A DNA stretch of 64,000 nt from Pseudomonas farris (GCF_019145235.1 NZ_JAHSTV010000017.1:1-64000); one strand, 5' to 3'. Positions 8,941 to 17,827 are shown, numbered from the stretch's first letter. Notes: generated by a model not told the origin, from the letters alone. Made by a program: numbers and translations.

Positions 8941-9558
8941 ATGTCCGAAGTAAATCTGTCCACCGACGAAACCCGCGTCAGCTACGGCATTGGCCGTCAG
9001 TTGGGCGACCAGCTGCGTGACAACCCGCCACCGGGCGTTAGCCTGGACGCGATCCTGGCTGGTCTGACCGACGCGTTCGCCGGCAAGCCAAGCCGTGTGG
9101 GTCAGGAAGAAATGTCTGCCAGCTTCAAGGTGATCCGCGAAATCATGCAAGCCGAAGCTGCAGCCAAGGCTGAAGCCGCTGCGGGCGAAGGTCTGGCTTT
9201 CCTGGCTGAAAACGCCAAGCGCGAAGGCATCACCACGCTGGCTTCCGGCCTGCAATTCGAAGTGCTGACTCAAGGTAAAGGCGCCAAGCCAACCCGTGAA
9301 GATCAAGTGCGCACTCACTACCACGGCACCCTGATCGACGGCACTGTGTTCGACAGCTCCTACGATCGCGGTCAGCCTGCAGAATTCCCGGTTGGCGGCG
9401 TCATCGCTGGCTGGACCGAAGCCCTGCAACTGATGAATGCCGGCAGCAAATGGCGTCTGTACGTGCCGAGCGAACTGGCTTACGGCGCTCAAGGCGTTGG
9501 CAGCATTCCGCCGCACAGCGTACTGGTATTCGACGTCGAACTGCTCGACGTTCTGTAA
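8941..9558 (+). CDS. fklB: FKBP-type peptidyl-prolyl isomerase FklB
   Basis: This 205-residue protein has the two-part layout of FklB/FkpA. A helical N-terminal dimerisation domain (about residues 1-90; SYGIGRQLGDQL, then Ala/Glu-rich helices) is followed by an FKBP catalytic domain (about 105-205) with VRTHYHGTLIDGTVFDSSYDRG, VIAGWTEALQLM and the final VFDVELLDVL. There is no signal peptide, so it is a cytoplasmic isomerase and chaperone. A GGAG box precedes the ATG at 8941. A compact palindrome with a trailing T-run follows the stop and can terminate it. Confidence 0.95.
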   Translation: MSEVNLSTDETRVSYGIGRQLGDQLRDNPPPGVSLDAILAGLTDAFAGKPSRVGQEEMSASFKVIREIMQAEAAAKAEAAAGEGLAFLAENAKREGITTLASGLQFEVLTQGKGAKPTREDQVRTHYHGTLIDGTVFDSSYDRGQPAEFPVGGVIAGWTEALQLMNAGSKWRLYVPSELAYGAQGVGSIPPHSVLVFDVELLDVL

Positions 9559-9586
9559 TGCCCGGTCTGTCGTTATGACGGGCTAA

Positions 9587-9614
9587 TGTGGGAGCGAGCA
9601 GGCTCGCTCCCACA
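9587..9614. repeat. Compact single REP palindrome, possible terminator
   Basis: TGTGGGAGCGAGCAGGCTCGCTCCCACA is a near-continuous inverted repeat with almost no loop, followed by GCTTTTT. It is the half-length form of the class A REP pairs and is well placed to end transcription of fklB. Confidence 0.85.
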
Positions 9615-9629
9615 GCTTTTTACGTTGTC

Positions 9630-9887
9630 TCATAGTTCGATCTTATGGTTCAGATCGCTGGTCGGGCGCAATGCCCGGGCATAGCAGAACAGAAACAGAT
9701 TGCGCACCAGCTCCTTGAGCACCACCGGCTCGCTGGAACTCAGGCCGTTGACGTCCAGATCACCCTGATCCTGTAGCTCGTTCAAGGCTTCTTCTTCAAG
9801 CACCGCACAGACTTCCCCGGTTTCCCGATGCAGGATCCTGAGGTAGGGGTGTGGGCGGTCCAGCCAGGCATCGATCAAATAAGTCAT
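9630..9887 (-). CDS. Small acidic protein, probably iron-regulated
   Basis: This soluble protein of 85 residues begins MTYLIDAWLDRPHPYLRIL and has an acidic middle (VLEEEALNELQDQGDLDVNGL) and a helical C-terminal part. I do not recognise a domain. The start at 9887 is preferred because GGAG lies nine bases upstream; the longer ATG at 9902 has no such box. A Fur-box-like sequence lies 29-47 bases upstream. The syntenic P. aeruginosa gene (PA4570 by my recollection) appears in lists of iron-starvation-induced genes. Expression under iron limitation is therefore inferred; the biochemical role is unknown. Confidence 0.8.
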   Translation of the reverse strand: MTYLIDAWLDRPHPYLRILHRETGEVCAVLEEEALNELQDQGDLDVNGLSSSEPVVLKELVRNLFLFCYARALRPTSDLNHKIEL

Positions 9888-9915
9888 GGGTCTCATCTCC
9901 ATTGATGGGTTTCAA

Positions 9916-9934
9916 TGAGAATAATTCTTATTCA
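9916..9934 (-). promoter_or_regulatory. Probable Fur box
   Basis: The plus strand reads TGAGAATAATTCTTATTCA, the A/T-rich partially palindromic pattern of Pseudomonas Fur operators. By my hand alignment it matches the 19-bp consensus at about 11 positions. It lies 29-47 bases before the start codon of the minus-strand small gene, where a promoter is expected. Confidence 0.7.
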
Positions 9935-10093
9935 TCAAATAGCAAGGGTCTATTGGCGGTTTGTGTTTTTTTCTGCAGGGAAATTGCTGAGCATCAAAAC
10001 GACTGGCGTTTGGCTACTGCGCGGGAACGCTGGGTGATGCGGGGAAGGGCGAAGCACCATCCCACGCCGGGCGCGGGATGGAATACAGCAGAT

Positions 10094-10435
10094 TCAGACT
10101 TTTCTGACGAACTCGGATTTGAGTTTCATCGGGCCGATGCCATCGATCTTGCAGTCGATGTCGTGGTCGCCATCGCACAGGCGGATGTTCTTGACCTTGG
10201 TACCGACCTTGACCACCAGCGACGTGCCTTTGACCTTGAGGTCCTTGATCACGGTGATGGTATCGCCGTCCTGCAGGACATTGCCGACCGAATCCTTTTT
10301 CACGGTGTCATCGGAGGCCACTTCGGCTTCGCCACTGGCGGACCACTCGTGGGCGCACTCCGGGCAGATCAGCTGTGCGCCGTCTTCATAGGTGTATTCG
10401 GAATTGCATTTCGGGCAGGGTGGCAACGTGCTCAC
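10094..10435 (-). CDS. yjdM: Zinc-ribbon protein YjdM (PhnA family)
   Basis: This 113-residue protein has an N-terminal zinc ribbon (CPKC near residue 8 and CPEC near residue 28) and a C-terminal SH3-like domain with the conserved KDSVGNVLQDGDTITVIKDLK. This is the YjdM/PhnA family once named for alkylphosphonate uptake; its actual role is unclear. It starts with GTG, with AAGGAG four to five bases upstream. It is monocistronic, with a repeat of the second class upstream. Confidence 0.92.
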   Translation of the reverse strand: MSTLPPCPKCNSEYTYEDGAQLICPECAHEWSASGEAEVASDDTVKKDSVGNVLQDGDTITVIKDLKVKGTSLVVKVGTKVKNIRLCDGDHDIDCKIDGIGPMKLKSEFVRKV

Positions 10436-10509
10436 TAAAGCTCCTTGGATTCAGGATGGCTAAAAAGCGCACATTATATAGGGTTTTGTTGCAGGAGGGG
10501 GCTGACAGC

Positions 10510-10585
10510 AAAAGATCGCAGCCTTCGGCAGCTCCTACGGGGTTTTGTATACACCTGTAGGAGCTGCCGAAGGCTGCGATCTTTT
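10510..10585. repeat. Inverted repeat pair, class B
   Basis: AAAAGATCGCAGCCTTCGGC plus AGCTCCTAC is followed, after about 17 bases, by its inverted complement. The same unit occurs at 31292-31400. This is a second, unrelated family of extragenic palindromes in the window. It sits between yjdM and ispB, both on the minus strand, and may terminate ispB. Confidence 0.85.
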
Positions 10586-10601
10586 GATCTTGCCGTGAAT
10601 G

Positions 10602-11570
10602 TCAGTGCGTACGGGCGACCGCAAACTCGCTCAATTCCACCAACGCATCGCGGTATTCGCTGGCGGGCAGGGCGTCGAGGCACTTGATCGCACGGGCCAC
10701 GTAGTCGCGGGCCAGTTGCGCGGTGTAGTCCAGCGAGCCGGAAGCTTCAACGGCTTCGCGAATGCTTTCCAGGTCTTCGATGCCACCTTTCTGGATCGCC
10801 TGACGAACCAGTGCGGCCTGCTCCGGAGTGCCTTCGCGCATGGTGTAGATCAGCGGCAGAGTCGGTTTACCTTCGGCCAGATCGTCGCCGACGTTCTTGC
10901 CCAGGGTTTCGGCGTCGCCACGGTAATCCAGCAGGTCGTCGACCAATTGGAAGGCTACCCCCAGGTGATCGCCGAAGGTGCGCAGTGCTTCGCTCTGTTC
11001 CGGCGAGGCACCGGCCAGAGCGGCGGCACTGTGGGTCGAGGCTTCGAAGAGCATCGCGGTTTTGCCGCGGATGACTTCCATGTAGGTTTCTTCGGTGGTG
11101 CTGGCGTCGCGGACCTTCGACAGCTGCAACACTTCGCCTTCGGCGATGATGCGCGTGGCTTGCGAAAGGATTTTCATCACCGGCATGGAGCCCAGTTCGA
11201 CCATCATTTCGAAAGAACGCGAATACAGGAAGTCGCCCACCAGCACGCTCGGTGCGTTGCCCCACATGGCGTTGGCGGTCGAGCGGCCTCGGCGCATGCC
11301 GGACATATCGACGACGTCGTCGTGCAGCAGGGTGGCGGTGTGCAGGAACTCGATGGTCGCGGCCAACAGGCGCAGGTCATCGCCTTCGCGGCCGAGTGCC
11401 TTGCCGCACAGCAGCACGAGCAACGGGCGCAGGCGTTTACCGCCAGCCGAGGTAATGTAGTCGCCGATTTTCGATACCAGCGGCACTCGGGAAGTCAGCT
11501 GTTTCTTGATGATGCCGTCGACGGCGCTAAAATCGTCCGCCACCGCGCGGTAGAAAGCTTGGGGTTGCAT
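10602..11570 (-). CDS. ispB: Octaprenyl diphosphate synthase
   Basis: This trans-type polyprenyl synthase (322 aa) condenses isopentenyl diphosphate onto farnesyl diphosphate to make the ubiquinone side chain. The first Asp-rich motif is LLHDDVVDMSGMRRG (about residues 80-94) and the second is QLVDDLLDYRGD (about 207-218). GKRLRPLL near residue 47 binds the diphosphate. The length matches IspB. It is divergent from rplU-rpmA across 240 bp, the usual arrangement in gammaproteobacteria. Confidence 0.96.
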   Translation of the reverse strand: MQPQAFYRAVADDFSAVDGIIKKQLTSRVPLVSKIGDYITSAGGKRLRPLLVLLCGKALGREGDDLRLLAATIEFLHTATLLHDDVVDMSGMRRGRSTANAMWGNAPSVLVGDFLYSRSFEMMVELGSMPVMKILSQATRIIAEGEVLQLSKVRDASTTEETYMEVIRGKTAMLFEASTHSAAALAGASPEQSEALRTFGDHLGVAFQLVDDLLDYRGDAETLGKNVGDDLAEGKPTLPLIYTMREGTPEQAALVRQAIQKGGIEDLESIREAVEASGSLDYTAQLARDYVARAIKCLDALPASEYRDALVELSEFAVARTH

Positions 11571-11649
11571 CAGCGACAGTTGCTCCAGAAGGGTTGCGCG
11601 GCATGCTAGGACCCACGTCCGGGCCTGTCAAGGCACGATGGACAGCCTC

Positions 11650-11678
11650 TTGCATCGCCCCGGCAGCTTGCGTACAAT
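11650..11678 (+). promoter_or_regulatory. Probable sigma70 promoter of rplU-rpmA
   Basis: TTGCAT at 11650-11655 and TACAAT at 11673-11678 are separated by 17 bases and followed by the GC-rich start region CGCGCACC. The leader to rplU would be about 125 bases. Confidence 0.65.
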
Positions 11679-11810
11679 CGCGCACCCTGAACTTCCTGGG
11701 CAGCACCTGCCTTACGCAATTGCAAAAAGGCCTTCCAGCCTTATGCAGCCATGCCAGCCAATACCTCTTCTTATAAAGAGCTGGGTGAGCAGGATTATCG
11801 GAGAAATACC

Positions 11811-12125
11811 ATGTCTTATGCAGTAATCGTTACTGGTGGCAAGCAGTACAAAGTTGCTCCAGGTGAATACCTGAAGATCGAAAAACTGGAAATCGCTACC
11901 GGCGAATCCGTTACTTTTGATCGCGTTCTGTTGGTTGCCAATGGCGACGACGTGAATATCGGCGCTCCAGTTGTTCCTGGCGCTACCGTTGTGGCTGAAG
12001 TGATCTCCCAAGGTCGTCACGATAAAGTCCGCATCATCAAGTTCCGTCGCCGTAAGCACCACATGAAGCGTATGGGCCACCGCCAGTGGTACACCGAGAT
12101 CAAAATCACCGGTATTCAGGCTTAA
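11811..12125 (+). CDS. rplU: 50S ribosomal protein L21
   Basis: This 104-residue protein begins MSYAVIVTGGKQYKVAPGEY and ends with the L21 signature (KFRRRKHHMKRMGHRQWYTEI). It binds 23S rRNA in the large subunit. I use the ATG at 11811, where GGAG lies six bases upstream, instead of an upstream in-frame ATG. It is co-transcribed with rpmA, 35 bases downstream. Confidence 0.98.
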   Translation: MSYAVIVTGGKQYKVAPGEYLKIEKLEIATGESVTFDRVLLVANGDDVNIGAPVVPGATVVAEVISQGRHDKVRIIKFRRRKHHMKRMGHRQWYTEIKITGIQA

Positions 12126-12160
12126 TTTCAGCCTAATTCCTCACTAGGAGAATTGAACTC

Positions 12161-12436
12161 ATGGCACACAAAAAAGCTGGTGGTAGTACCCGTAACGGTC
12201 GCGACTCAGAAGCCAAACGCCTTGGCGTGAAGATGTATGGCGGCCAGGTTATCATTCCGGGCAACATCATCGTGCGTCAGCGCGGCACCCAATTCCACGC
12301 TGGCTACGGCGTTGGCATGGGCAAAGATCACACTCTGTTCGCTAAAATCGACGGCGTGATCAAGTTCGAAGTAAAAGGCGCCTTCGGTCGTCGTTACGTA
12401 AGCATTGTCCCGAAGACTGACGTCGTCGCGGCATAA
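12161..12436 (+). CDS. rpmA: 50S ribosomal protein L27
   Basis: This 91-residue protein begins MAHKKAGGSTRNGRDSEAKR, the L27 N terminus that reaches toward the peptidyl-transferase centre, and contains GNIIVRQRGTQFHAG. AGGAG precedes the start. It is the last gene of the rplU-rpmA unit and is followed by a strong terminator. Confidence 0.98.
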   Translation: MAHKKAGGSTRNGRDSEAKRLGVKMYGGQVIIPGNIIVRQRGTQFHAGYGVGMGKDHTLFAKIDGVIKFEVKGAFGRRYVSIVPKTDVVAA

Positions 12437-12451
12437 TTACGTAGTTGCTGG

Positions 12452-12481
12452 AAAAGCCCTGTCTTGCGACGGGGCTTTTTC
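12452..12481 (+). terminator. Rho-independent terminator after rpmA
   Basis: An 11-bp stem (AAAGCCCTGTC with GACGGGGCTTT, one G-T pair) with a short loop, followed by TT and a T-rich tract. Confidence 0.9.
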
Positions 12482-12629
12482 GTTTGTGGGGTGAGTCTCT
12501 TGCAAAGCTGTTTGTGATGGGCTCCAGCGCTGTATTGGCGGTCGTTGATTGAGGTCGCTGCGCTCATTTTTGCAAGAGTCTTATGTCTAGGTTTTTTCGG
12601 CTCGTCCGTATGGCGAGAGGCGTTTTGTT

Positions 12630-13853
12630 ATGAAGTTTGTTGATGAAGTATCGATTCGAGTAAAGGCCGGGGACGGCGGCAACGGTTGCATGAGCTTCCG
12701 TCGCGAAAAATTCATTGAAAACGGCGGCCCGAACGGCGGTGATGGTGGTGATGGTGGCTCGGTCTACATGGTCGCCGACGAAAACCTTAACACCCTGGTG
12801 GACTACCGTTACACCCGGCACTTCGATGCCGAGCGCGGTTCCAACGGTGGCAGCACTGACTGCACCGGCAAGAAAGGTGAGGAGCTGGTGCTGCGCGTTC
12901 CGGTCGGTACTACCGTCATCGATTCCGCGACTCAGGAAGTGATCGGCGACCTGACCAAGGCCGGCCAGCGTCTGCTGGTGGCTCATGGCGGCTGGCACGG
13001 TCTGGGTAACACTCGTTTCAAATCCAGCACCAACCGGGCGCCGCGCCAGACCACGCCGGGCAAGCCGGGTGAGCAGCGCGACCTGAAGCTGGAAATGAAG
13101 GTGTTGGCGGACGTCGGTCTGCTTGGTTTGCCGAACGCCGGCAAAAGTACCTTTATTCGCTCGGTATCGGCCGCCAAGCCGAAAGTCGCCGATTATCCGT
13201 TCACTACCTTGGTGCCGAACCTGGGTGTGGTCAGCGTCGATCGCTGGAAGAGCTTCGTGGTGGCGGACATTCCGGGCCTGATCGAAGGTGCTTCCGAGGG
13301 CGCGGGCCTGGGGATTCGTTTCCTCAAGCACTTGTCGCGTACCCGTCTGCTGCTGCACCTTGTCGACATGGCGCCGCTGGATGACACCAGTGCTCCGGAT
13401 GCTGCTGAAGTGATCGTCAGCGAGCTGACCAAGTTCAGCCCGTCCCTGGCTGAGCGTGATCGCTGGCTGGTGCTGAACAAGTGCGACCAGATCCTTGAAG
13501 AAGAGCACGACGCTCGCGTCAAGGAAATCGTTGATCGTCTGGAGTGGACCGGTCCGGTCTACGTGATCTCCGCGATCGCCAAGCAAGGCACTGAGCGTCT
13601 TTGTCATGACATCATGCGTTACCTGGAAGATCGTGCCGATCGTCTGGCTAACGATCCGGCCTACAAGGAAGAGTTGGCCGAACTCGATCAGCGCATCGAA
13701 GATGAGGCGCGCGCTCAGTTGCAGGCGCTGGATGATCAGCGTGCCCTGCGTCGCAGTGGCGTGAAGTCGGTCCATGACATCGGTGACGATGATTGGGACG
13801 AAGAAGATGTGGATGACGAAGACGGTCCGGAAATCATTTACGTGCGTGACTGA
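12630..13853 (+). CDS. obgE: GTPase ObgE/CgtA
   Basis: This 407-residue protein has the Gly-rich Obg fold (residues 1-158; GDGGNGCMSFRREKFIENGG), then the G domain with G1 GLPNAGKST (about residue 166), G3 DIPGLIEGA and G4 NKCD. The acidic C-terminal tail (DDDWDEEDVDDEDG) is typical of pseudomonad ObgE. It acts in 50S subunit assembly and the stringent response. It lies downstream of rpmA but behind that gene's terminator. Confidence 0.97.
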   Translation: MKFVDEVSIRVKAGDGGNGCMSFRREKFIENGGPNGGDGGDGGSVYMVADENLNTLVDYRYTRHFDAERGSNGGSTDCTGKKGEELVLRVPVGTTVIDSATQEVIGDLTKAGQRLLVAHGGWHGLGNTRFKSSTNRAPRQTTPGKPGEQRDLKLEMKVLADVGLLGLPNAGKSTFIRSVSAAKPKVADYPFTTLVPNLGVVSVDRWKSFVVADIPGLIEGASEGAGLGIRFLKHLSRTRLLLHLVDMAPLDDTSAPDAAEVIVSELTKFSPSLAERDRWLVLNKCDQILEEEHDARVKEIVDRLEWTGPVYVISAIAKQGTERLCHDIMRYLEDRADRLANDPAYKEELAELDQRIEDEARAQLQALDDQRALRRSGVKSVHDIGDDDWDEEDVDDEDGPEIIYVRD

Positions 13854-13870
13854 TTCGTTGCGATAAACTT

Positions 13871-13897
13871 AAACGCCGCTCACTGGAGCGGCGTTTT
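13871..13897 (+). terminator. Rho-independent terminator after obgE
   Basis: AACGCCGCTC and GAGCGGCGTT pair across a four-base loop and are followed by TT. It lies shortly after the obgE stop. Confidence 0.85.
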
Positions 13898-13976
13898 AGT
13901 ATCTGGAAATCGGTAGTCACGAATAACGTTACGGGCAGCGCTGGGTCGTGCTGTCCTCAAGCTAAGGTTGAAGATG

Positions 13977-15095
13977 ATGCGGAGCAAGGTGACAGGTGCG
14001 CAGCGTTGGGTCGTGAAGATCGGCAGCGCTTTGCTGACGGCGGACGGCAAGGGCCTGGATCGCGCGGCAATGGGTGTCTGGGTTGAGCAGATGGTTGCCC
14101 TGCACGAGGCGGGTGTTGAGCTGGTGCTGGTGTCCTCCGGGGCAGTGGCGGCGGGTATGAGCCGTCTGGGTTGGACTGTACGACCCAGTGCAATGCACGA
14201 GTTGCAGGCCGCTGCCGCCATCGGTCAGATGGGGTTGGTGCAGGCCTGGGAGTCGAGCTTTGCCGAGCATGGTCGGCACACCGCGCAGATTCTCCTGACG
14301 CACGACGATTTGTCCGACCGCAAGCGCTACCTGAACGCTCGCAGTACGCTGCGCGCGCTGGTCGAGCTCAAGGTGATCCCGGTGATCAACGAGAACGACA
14401 CCGTGGTCACTGATGAAATCCGTTTCGGCGACAACGACACGTTGGCGGCGCTGGTGGCGAACCTGGTCGAAGCCGATTTGCTGGTGATCCTCACCGATCG
14501 CGATGGCATGTTCGATGCCGATCCGCGCAACAATCCCGACGCCAAGCTGATTTACGAGGCGCGTGCCGATGACCCGGCGCTGGATGCGGTGGCTGGCAGC
14601 ACGGGCGGTGCGCTGGGTCGTGGCGGTATGCAGACCAAGTTGCGCGCTGCGCGTCTGGCGGCGCGTTCCGGTGCGCACACCATCATTGTCGGTGGGCGCA
14701 TCGAGCGAGTGCTGGATCGTCTCAAGGCGGGCGAGCGCATCGGTACCTTGTTGTCACCTGAGCGCGGCATGCTGGCGGCGCGCAAGCAGTGGCTGGCCGG
14801 GCATCTGCAAACCCGTGGCACGCTGGTGCTGGATGCAGGTGCGGTGACGGCATTGTCCCAGGGCAACAAAAGTTTGCTGCCGGTGGGCGTCAAACTTGTC
14901 CAGGGCAGTTTCCGTCGTGGCGAAATGGTGGTCTGCGTGGCGCCGGACGGTCGTGAAATCGCCCGTGGCCTGGCCAATTACAGTGCTCTGGAAGCACAAA
15001 AAATCATCGGTCAGTCGTCTGAGGCGATTGTCGGTCTGTTGGGTTACATGGCTGAACCGGAACTGGTTCACCGCGATAACCTGATTCTGGTCTGA
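13977..15095 (+). CDS. proB: Glutamate 5-kinase
   Basis: The enzyme phosphorylates glutamate in the first step of proline synthesis. The amino-acid kinase domain spans about residues 1-260 (VVKIGSALLTADG, VLVSSGAVAAGM, VINENDTVVTDEIRFGDND), followed by a PUA domain (about 275-355). Starting at the ATG at 13977 gives 372 residues, the length I recall for the P. aeruginosa enzyme. Two further in-frame starts lie three and nine bases upstream, and AAGG at 13964-13967 could serve either ATG. creA follows 12 bases downstream and is probably co-transcribed. Confidence 0.95.
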   Translation: MRSKVTGAQRWVVKIGSALLTADGKGLDRAAMGVWVEQMVALHEAGVELVLVSSGAVAAGMSRLGWTVRPSAMHELQAAAAIGQMGLVQAWESSFAEHGRHTAQILLTHDDLSDRKRYLNARSTLRALVELKVIPVINENDTVVTDEIRFGDNDTLAALVANLVEADLLVILTDRDGMFDADPRNNPDAKLIYEARADDPALDAVAGSTGGALGRGGMQTKLRAARLAARSGAHTIIVGGRIERVLDRLKAGERIGTLLSPERGMLAARKQWLAGHLQTRGTLVLDAGAVTALSQGNKSLLPVGVKLVQGSFRRGEMVVCVAPDGREIARGLANYSALEAQKIIGQSSEAIVGLLGYMAEPELVHRDNLILV

Positions 15096-15107
15096 AGGAA
15101 TACCTGA

Positions 15108-15572
15108 ATGCGTGTGGCAAAAGGATTATTGGGCTTGTTGTTGGCGATGCCGCTGCTGGCCTCGGCCGATGAAATTGGCCAAGTGTCGACGGTGTTCAAA
15201 TTTGTTGGCCCGAACGACCGTATCGTTGTCGAGGCGTTTGATGATCCGAAAGTGGATGGCGTGACTTGCTACCTGTCGCGCGCCAAGACCGGCGGCGTAA
15301 AGGGTGGGTTGGGTCTGGCCGAGGATCGCGCAGAAGCATCTATTGCGTGTCGTCAGGTCGGGCCGATCAACTTCAAAGGTGAGCTCAAGGATGGCGAGGA
15401 GGTGTTCAAGGAGCGCACGTCCTTGGTGTTCAAGACCATGCAGGTGGTGCGATTCCTCGACAAGAAGCGTAATACGCTGGTGTACCTGGTTTATAGCGAT
15501 CGTTTGATCGAGGGCAGTCCGCAGAATGCGGTGACGGCGATTCCGATTCTGCCGTGGGCGCACGCTCAATAA
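15108..15572 (+). CDS. creA: CreA family protein
   Basis: This 154-residue periplasmic protein has a signal peptide ending LLASA (about residue 20) and the CreA core: DDPKVDGVTCYLSRAKTGG, SIACRQVGPI, and a C-terminal NTLVYLVYSDRLIEGSPQNA. The two cysteines are those conserved in the family. Its function is unknown despite its old link to catabolite regulation. AAGGA lies 7 bases upstream. Confidence 0.93.
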   Translation: MRVAKGLLGLLLAMPLLASADEIGQVSTVFKFVGPNDRIVVEAFDDPKVDGVTCYLSRAKTGGVKGGLGLAEDRAEASIACRQVGPINFKGELKDGEEVFKERTSLVFKTMQVVRFLDKKRNTLVYLVYSDRLIEGSPQNAVTAIPILPWAHAQ

Positions 15573-15589
15573 GCTAGCGAAGATCCAAA

Positions 15590-15679
15590 TGTGGGAGCGG
15601 GCTTGCTCGCGAAGACTGACTGGCATTCAGCGCCTGTGCTGACTGTTGCGACGCCTTCGCGAGCAAGCCCGCTCCCACA
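15590..15679. repeat. REP pair, class A
   Basis: It has the same 25-base arms as the 5190 copy (TGTGGGAGCGGGCTTGCTCG and its inverted partner), with about 40 bases between, followed by a T-run. It probably terminates creA. Confidence 0.9.
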
Positions 15680-15714
15680 TTTTTTTGTGTGGCGTTTGCC
15701 AAATCGCAGGCAAT

Positions 15715-15743
15715 AAAAAACCGACCCTGAGGTCGGTTTTTTT
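15715..15743. terminator. Bidirectional terminator between creA and rpsT
   Basis: Six A, CCGACC, a CTGA loop, GGTCGG and seven T form a symmetric hairpin. It serves the minus-strand rpsT and can also stop plus-strand transcription. Confidence 0.92.
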
Positions 15744-15757
15744 AATGAGCGTGTCGC

Positions 15758-16036
15758 TTAGGCAGCAGCGGCAACGTTCAGGGCCTTTACGTGGCCATTC
15801 AGGCGGCTCTTATGACGAGCAGCTTTGTTCTTGTGGATGATGCCTTTATCGGCCATACGGTCGATAACTGGCACAGCCAGAACGTAAGCAGCTTGAGCTT
15901 TTTCAGCGTCTTTTGCGTCAATGGCTTTAACTACATTCTTGATGTAGGTACGAACCATGGAACGCAGGCTGGCGTTGTGGCTGCGACGCTTCTCAGCCTG
16001 TTTTGCACGTTTTTTGGCGGAAGGTGTGTTGGCCAC
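15758..16036 (-). CDS. rpsT: 30S ribosomal protein S20
   Basis: This 92-residue, Lys/Arg/Ala-rich helical protein begins with the S20 signature MANTPSAKKRAKQAEKRRSH. The start codon is GTG with GAGGAG seven bases upstream. Weak start codons are a known feature of autoregulated rpsT in E. coli. It reads divergently from murJ across 252 bp. Confidence 0.97.
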   Translation of the reverse strand: MANTPSAKKRAKQAEKRRSHNASLRSMVRTYIKNVVKAIDAKDAEKAQAAYVLAVPVIDRMADKGIIHKNKAARHKSRLNGHVKALNVAAAA

Positions 16037-16288
16037 CGTCGAGCTCCTCGAAAGACTTTTTAGGAAATAGCAAACAAAATAGGCCGCGAATCATGCCGAT
16101 GAGTTGATGTCTTGTCAAGGGCGGTTGAGACGATCCGCTAAGTGGCAGGTATAGAACGTCGGGATATTTCTTTCCGGCGTGCGACCTGTAAACTCGCGAG
16201 CTTTGGCTCTGTGCTGTTGCGGCGCGGAGTATCGCATAAGTGGGCGCGTTGTTCGCCTGCTGTTTATCGACAGGCAAAAACTCTTTCA

Positions 16289-17827
16289 ATGAATCTGCTC
16301 AAATCGTTGGCCGCTGTCAGCTCTATCACGATGCTCTCCCGGGTTTTGGGGTTTGTTCGCGACACCCTTATCGCTCGCGCATTTGGTGCGGGAATGGCGA
16401 CCGACGCCTTCTTTATCGCCTTCAAACTGCCCAATCTGCTGAGGCGGATCTTCGCCGAGGGAGCATTTTCGCAAGCTTTCGTGCCGATTCTCGCCGAATA
16501 CAAAAGCCAGCAGGGCGAGGAGGCGACGCGAACCTTCATTGCTTATGTCTCGGGCCTGCTGACGCTGGTTCTGGCGCTGGTCACTGCGCTGGGCATGCTC
16601 GCCGCGCCATGGGTGATCTGGGCAACGGCACCGGGTTTCGTCACTACCCCGGAAAAATTCGAGCTGACCACCGATCTGCTGCGGGTCACTTTTCCTTATA
16701 TATTGCTGATCTCCCTGTCTTCATTGGCCGGAGCGATCCTCAATACCTGGAACCGCTTCTCGGTGCCAGCCTTCGTGCCGACCCTGCTCAATGTCAGCAT
16801 GATCATCTTTGCCGTGTTCCTGACGCCGTATTTCGATCCGCCGGTAATGGCGCTGGGCTGGGCCGTTCTGGTGGGCGGTCTGGCGCAATTGCTGTTTCAG
16901 CTGCCGCACCTGAAGAAAATCGGCATGCTGGTGCTGCCGCGCCTGAATCTGCGCGATAGCGGCGTCTGGCGGGTCATGAAACAGATGCTGCCAGCGATCA
17001 TCGGCGTTTCGGTGAGTCAGATTTCGCTGATCATCAACACCATATTTGCTTCGTTTCTGGTGGCGGGTTCCGTTTCCTGGATGTATTACGCCGATCGCCT
17101 GATGGAATTGCCGTCCGGTGTGCTGGGTGTAGCGCTGGGCACGATTCTGCTGCCGACGCTAGCCAGGACCTATGCCAGCCAGGATCGCCACGAATACTCG
17201 CGGATCCTCGATTGGGGGCTGCGTCTGTGCTTCATGCTGGTGTTGCCGTGCGCCCTGGCGCTGGGGATTCTGTCTGAGCCGCTGACGGTTTCGCTGTTCC
17301 AGTACGGTCAGTTCAGCGCTTTCGATGCGGCCATGACCCAGCGCGCGTTGATTGCTTATTCCGTCGGCTTGCTGGGGATTATCGTGATCAAAGTGCTGGC
17401 GCCGGGCTTTTATGCGCAACAAAACATCCGCACCCCGGTAAAAATCGCGATTTTCACCCTCATCGTCACTCAGCTGTTCAACCTGGTGCTGATCGGTCCG
17501 TTGGCTCACGCTGGTCTGGCCTTGGCCATCAGTGCGGGTGCCTGCATCAATGCCGGGCTGTTGTTTTATCAGCTGCGCAAGCAGCAGATGTATCAACCGC
17601 AACCGGGCTGGGCGAAGTTCGGGCTCAAACTGCTGGTGGCGGTGGCGGTAATGTCCGCGGTATTGCTGGGCGCAATGCACTTTATGCCCGCCTGGGGGGA
17701 AGGGCATATGCTGGAGCGTTTGCTGCGTCTGGGCGCATTGGTGATCGCCGGCGTGGTGGTCTATTTCGGCATGTTGCTGTTGATGGGCTTCCGTTTGCGC
17801 GACTTCAATCGCAAGGCCTTGAACTGA
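16289..17827 (+). CDS. murJ: Lipid II flippase MurJ
   Basis: This 512-residue MOP-superfamily protein has about 14 hydrophobic helices. It begins MNLLKSLAAVSSITMLSRVLGFVRDTLIARAF (shown in part) with the conserved FVRD and LPNLLRRIFAEGAFSQAFVPI. It flips lipid II across the inner membrane for peptidoglycan synthesis. I set the start at the ATG at 16289 because the family's N terminus begins there; the open frame extends about 49 codons upstream without similarity. ribF follows. Confidence 0.96.
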   Translation: MNLLKSLAAVSSITMLSRVLGFVRDTLIARAFGAGMATDAFFIAFKLPNLLRRIFAEGAFSQAFVPILAEYKSQQGEEATRTFIAYVSGLLTLVLALVTALGMLAAPWVIWATAPGFVTTPEKFELTTDLLRVTFPYILLISLSSLAGAILNTWNRFSVPAFVPTLLNVSMIIFAVFLTPYFDPPVMALGWAVLVGGLAQLLFQLPHLKKIGMLVLPRLNLRDSGVWRVMKQMLPAIIGVSVSQISLIINTIFASFLVAGSVSWMYYADRLMELPSGVLGVALGTILLPTLARTYASQDRHEYSRILDWGLRLCFMLVLPCALALGILSEPLTVSLFQYGQFSAFDAAMTQRALIAYSVGLLGIIVIKVLAPGFYAQQNIRTPVKIAIFTLIVTQLFNLVLIGPLAHAGLALAISAGACINAGLLFYQLRKQQMYQPQPGWAKFGLKLLVAVAVMSAVLLGAMHFMPAWGEGHMLERLLRLGALVIAGVVVYFGMLLLMGFRLRDFNRKALN

